The notes under the pieces were generated by a model that saw nothing but the letters and a program-made list of their open reading frames with translations, was not told the origin of the DNA and did no database searches. The translations under genes and the position numbers were made by a program. DNA of 64,000 bases from Symbiodinium natans (lineage: Eukaryota > Sar > Dinophyceae > Suessiales > Symbiodiniaceae): the NCBI GenBank assembly GCA_905221605.1, contig CAJNDS010002361.1, positions 62,001 to 126,000 of the forward strand, given 5' to 3'. Positions 63,642-64,000 of the stretch are shown here, one piece after another; the stretch's first letter is position 1; every line of letters begins with the position of its first letter.

Positions 63642-64000
63642 TCCTGAGTCCTTTCCAAAGGCGCCTTGCTCCATTTGCCTCTCGGGGTTTGTCGATGGTA
63701 CGCTGCTTCGAAGGCAAGCGATTCCTGATGCATCGGTAGGGCCATATACAAGAATATGCTGGGTCCCTGACTTACGTACATGGAAGGTTGCCTTGCGGGC
63801 ACGAATTTCATCGTCACTGCATTGACAAGTGGTGAGGGCCTTTAGCATCCGGTGCATTTACTCAAGTGCACGAGTGTTGGGGATTCTCCGGGGGATTGGC
63901 CTTACTTAGGCTTCGGCGCAACAAGCGCTGTCCCTTGTGCATGACATCAATCGATTGCTGCCCCGGGCTGAGCTGGAGCTTGGTGTTACTGTGCAAATAC
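63642..64000 (+). CDS. RING-H2 zinc-finger protein (probable E3 ubiquitin ligase), partial
   Basis: Three exons join in phase. 63,642-63,713 gives CSICLSGFVDGTLLRR. 63,787-63,831 gives LPCGHEFHRHCIDKW. 63,910 to the window end gives LRRNKRCPLC and more. Together they supply the C-x2-C, C-x-H-x2-H-x2-C and C-x2-C ligands of a complete C3H2C3 RING finger. Such fingers bind two zinc ions and recruit a ubiquitin-charged E2, so the protein is probably a ubiquitin ligase. Intron 1 (63,714-63,786) is GC-AG and intron 2 (63,832-63,909) is GT-AG. The frame is open to base 64,000, so the gene continues outside the window. The N-terminal part was not found. The substrate and any membrane anchor are unknown. 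Confidence 0.8.

Noticed and set aside
1-64000. Spliced-leader relics, tRNA, rRNA or snRNA genes
   Set aside because: Looked for the spliced-leader core (CCATTTTGGCTCAAG) and for tRNA-like folds while reading; no convincing match was seen. A covariance-model scan would be needed to exclude them.

Overview
The window looks like nuclear DNA of a dinoflagellate, probably of the Symbiodiniaceae/Polarella kind; this is inferred. The evidence: long degenerate arrays of the TTTAGGG telomere-type heptamer; genes broken into very short exons whose introns end in AG before a G and often begin with GC (one possibly GA) instead of GT; all recognised genes on one strand (+); a LINE remnant with the Cys/His C-terminal signature common in dinoflagellate LINEs; and a very high load of satellites. 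No prokaryotic operon, tRNA, rRNA or CRISPR array was found, and no 22-nt spliced-leader relic was noticed.

Layout. 1-2.65 kb: mostly unassigned, ending in a possible last exon. 2.9-5.43 kb: a repeat block (ATAGACCCCTAT-type repeats around a TTTAGGG-like array, then a GTGTTGTGGT minisatellite). 5.8-9.75 kb: exons, including a clear SAM-dependent methyltransferase (7.5-7.95 kb). 13.9-21.1 kb: a DDHD-domain phospholipase A1 whose last large intron holds a decayed LINE. 21-25 kb: scattered unrecognised exons. 25.7-27.1 kb: a second telomere-like array. 28.7-32.6 kb: a compound satellite cluster. 34.5-38.6 kb: unrecognised exons. 39.2-42.0 kb: the MIF4G core of an eIF4G-like translation factor. 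42.9-48.9 kb: exon-like pieces. 49.2-50.2 kb: microsatellites. 50.2-59.0 kb: a large, apparently young retroelement. 62.1-62.65 kb: another telomere-like array. 63.64 kb to the end: a RING-H2 gene that runs off the window.

The main find is the retroelement at 50,205-59,004. Two 507-bp direct repeats, identical as far as I can align them, lie exactly 8,293 bp apart and flank three long + strand ORFs. ORF1 is Arg/Ser/Pro-rich. ORF2 is gag-like, with a helical region and a coiled coil. ORF3 carries an N-terminal GIY-YIG nuclease, a CxC linker and a reverse transcriptase. This domain order, the pseudo-LTR-like repeats and the position inside a (TG)n microsatellite match the N-terminal-endonuclease (Naiad/Chlamys-type) Penelope-like elements. 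Three things look unusual: ORF2 and ORF3 share a frame interrupted by one TGA; the RT catalytic box reads YVDN instead of YxDD; and the 3' region is a 160-215-bp repeat array carrying six copies of a conserved, foldable 38-nt motif.

Most gene models are exon fragments recognised by eye through protein motifs. Exon ends marked approximate are not proven, and expression data would change them.
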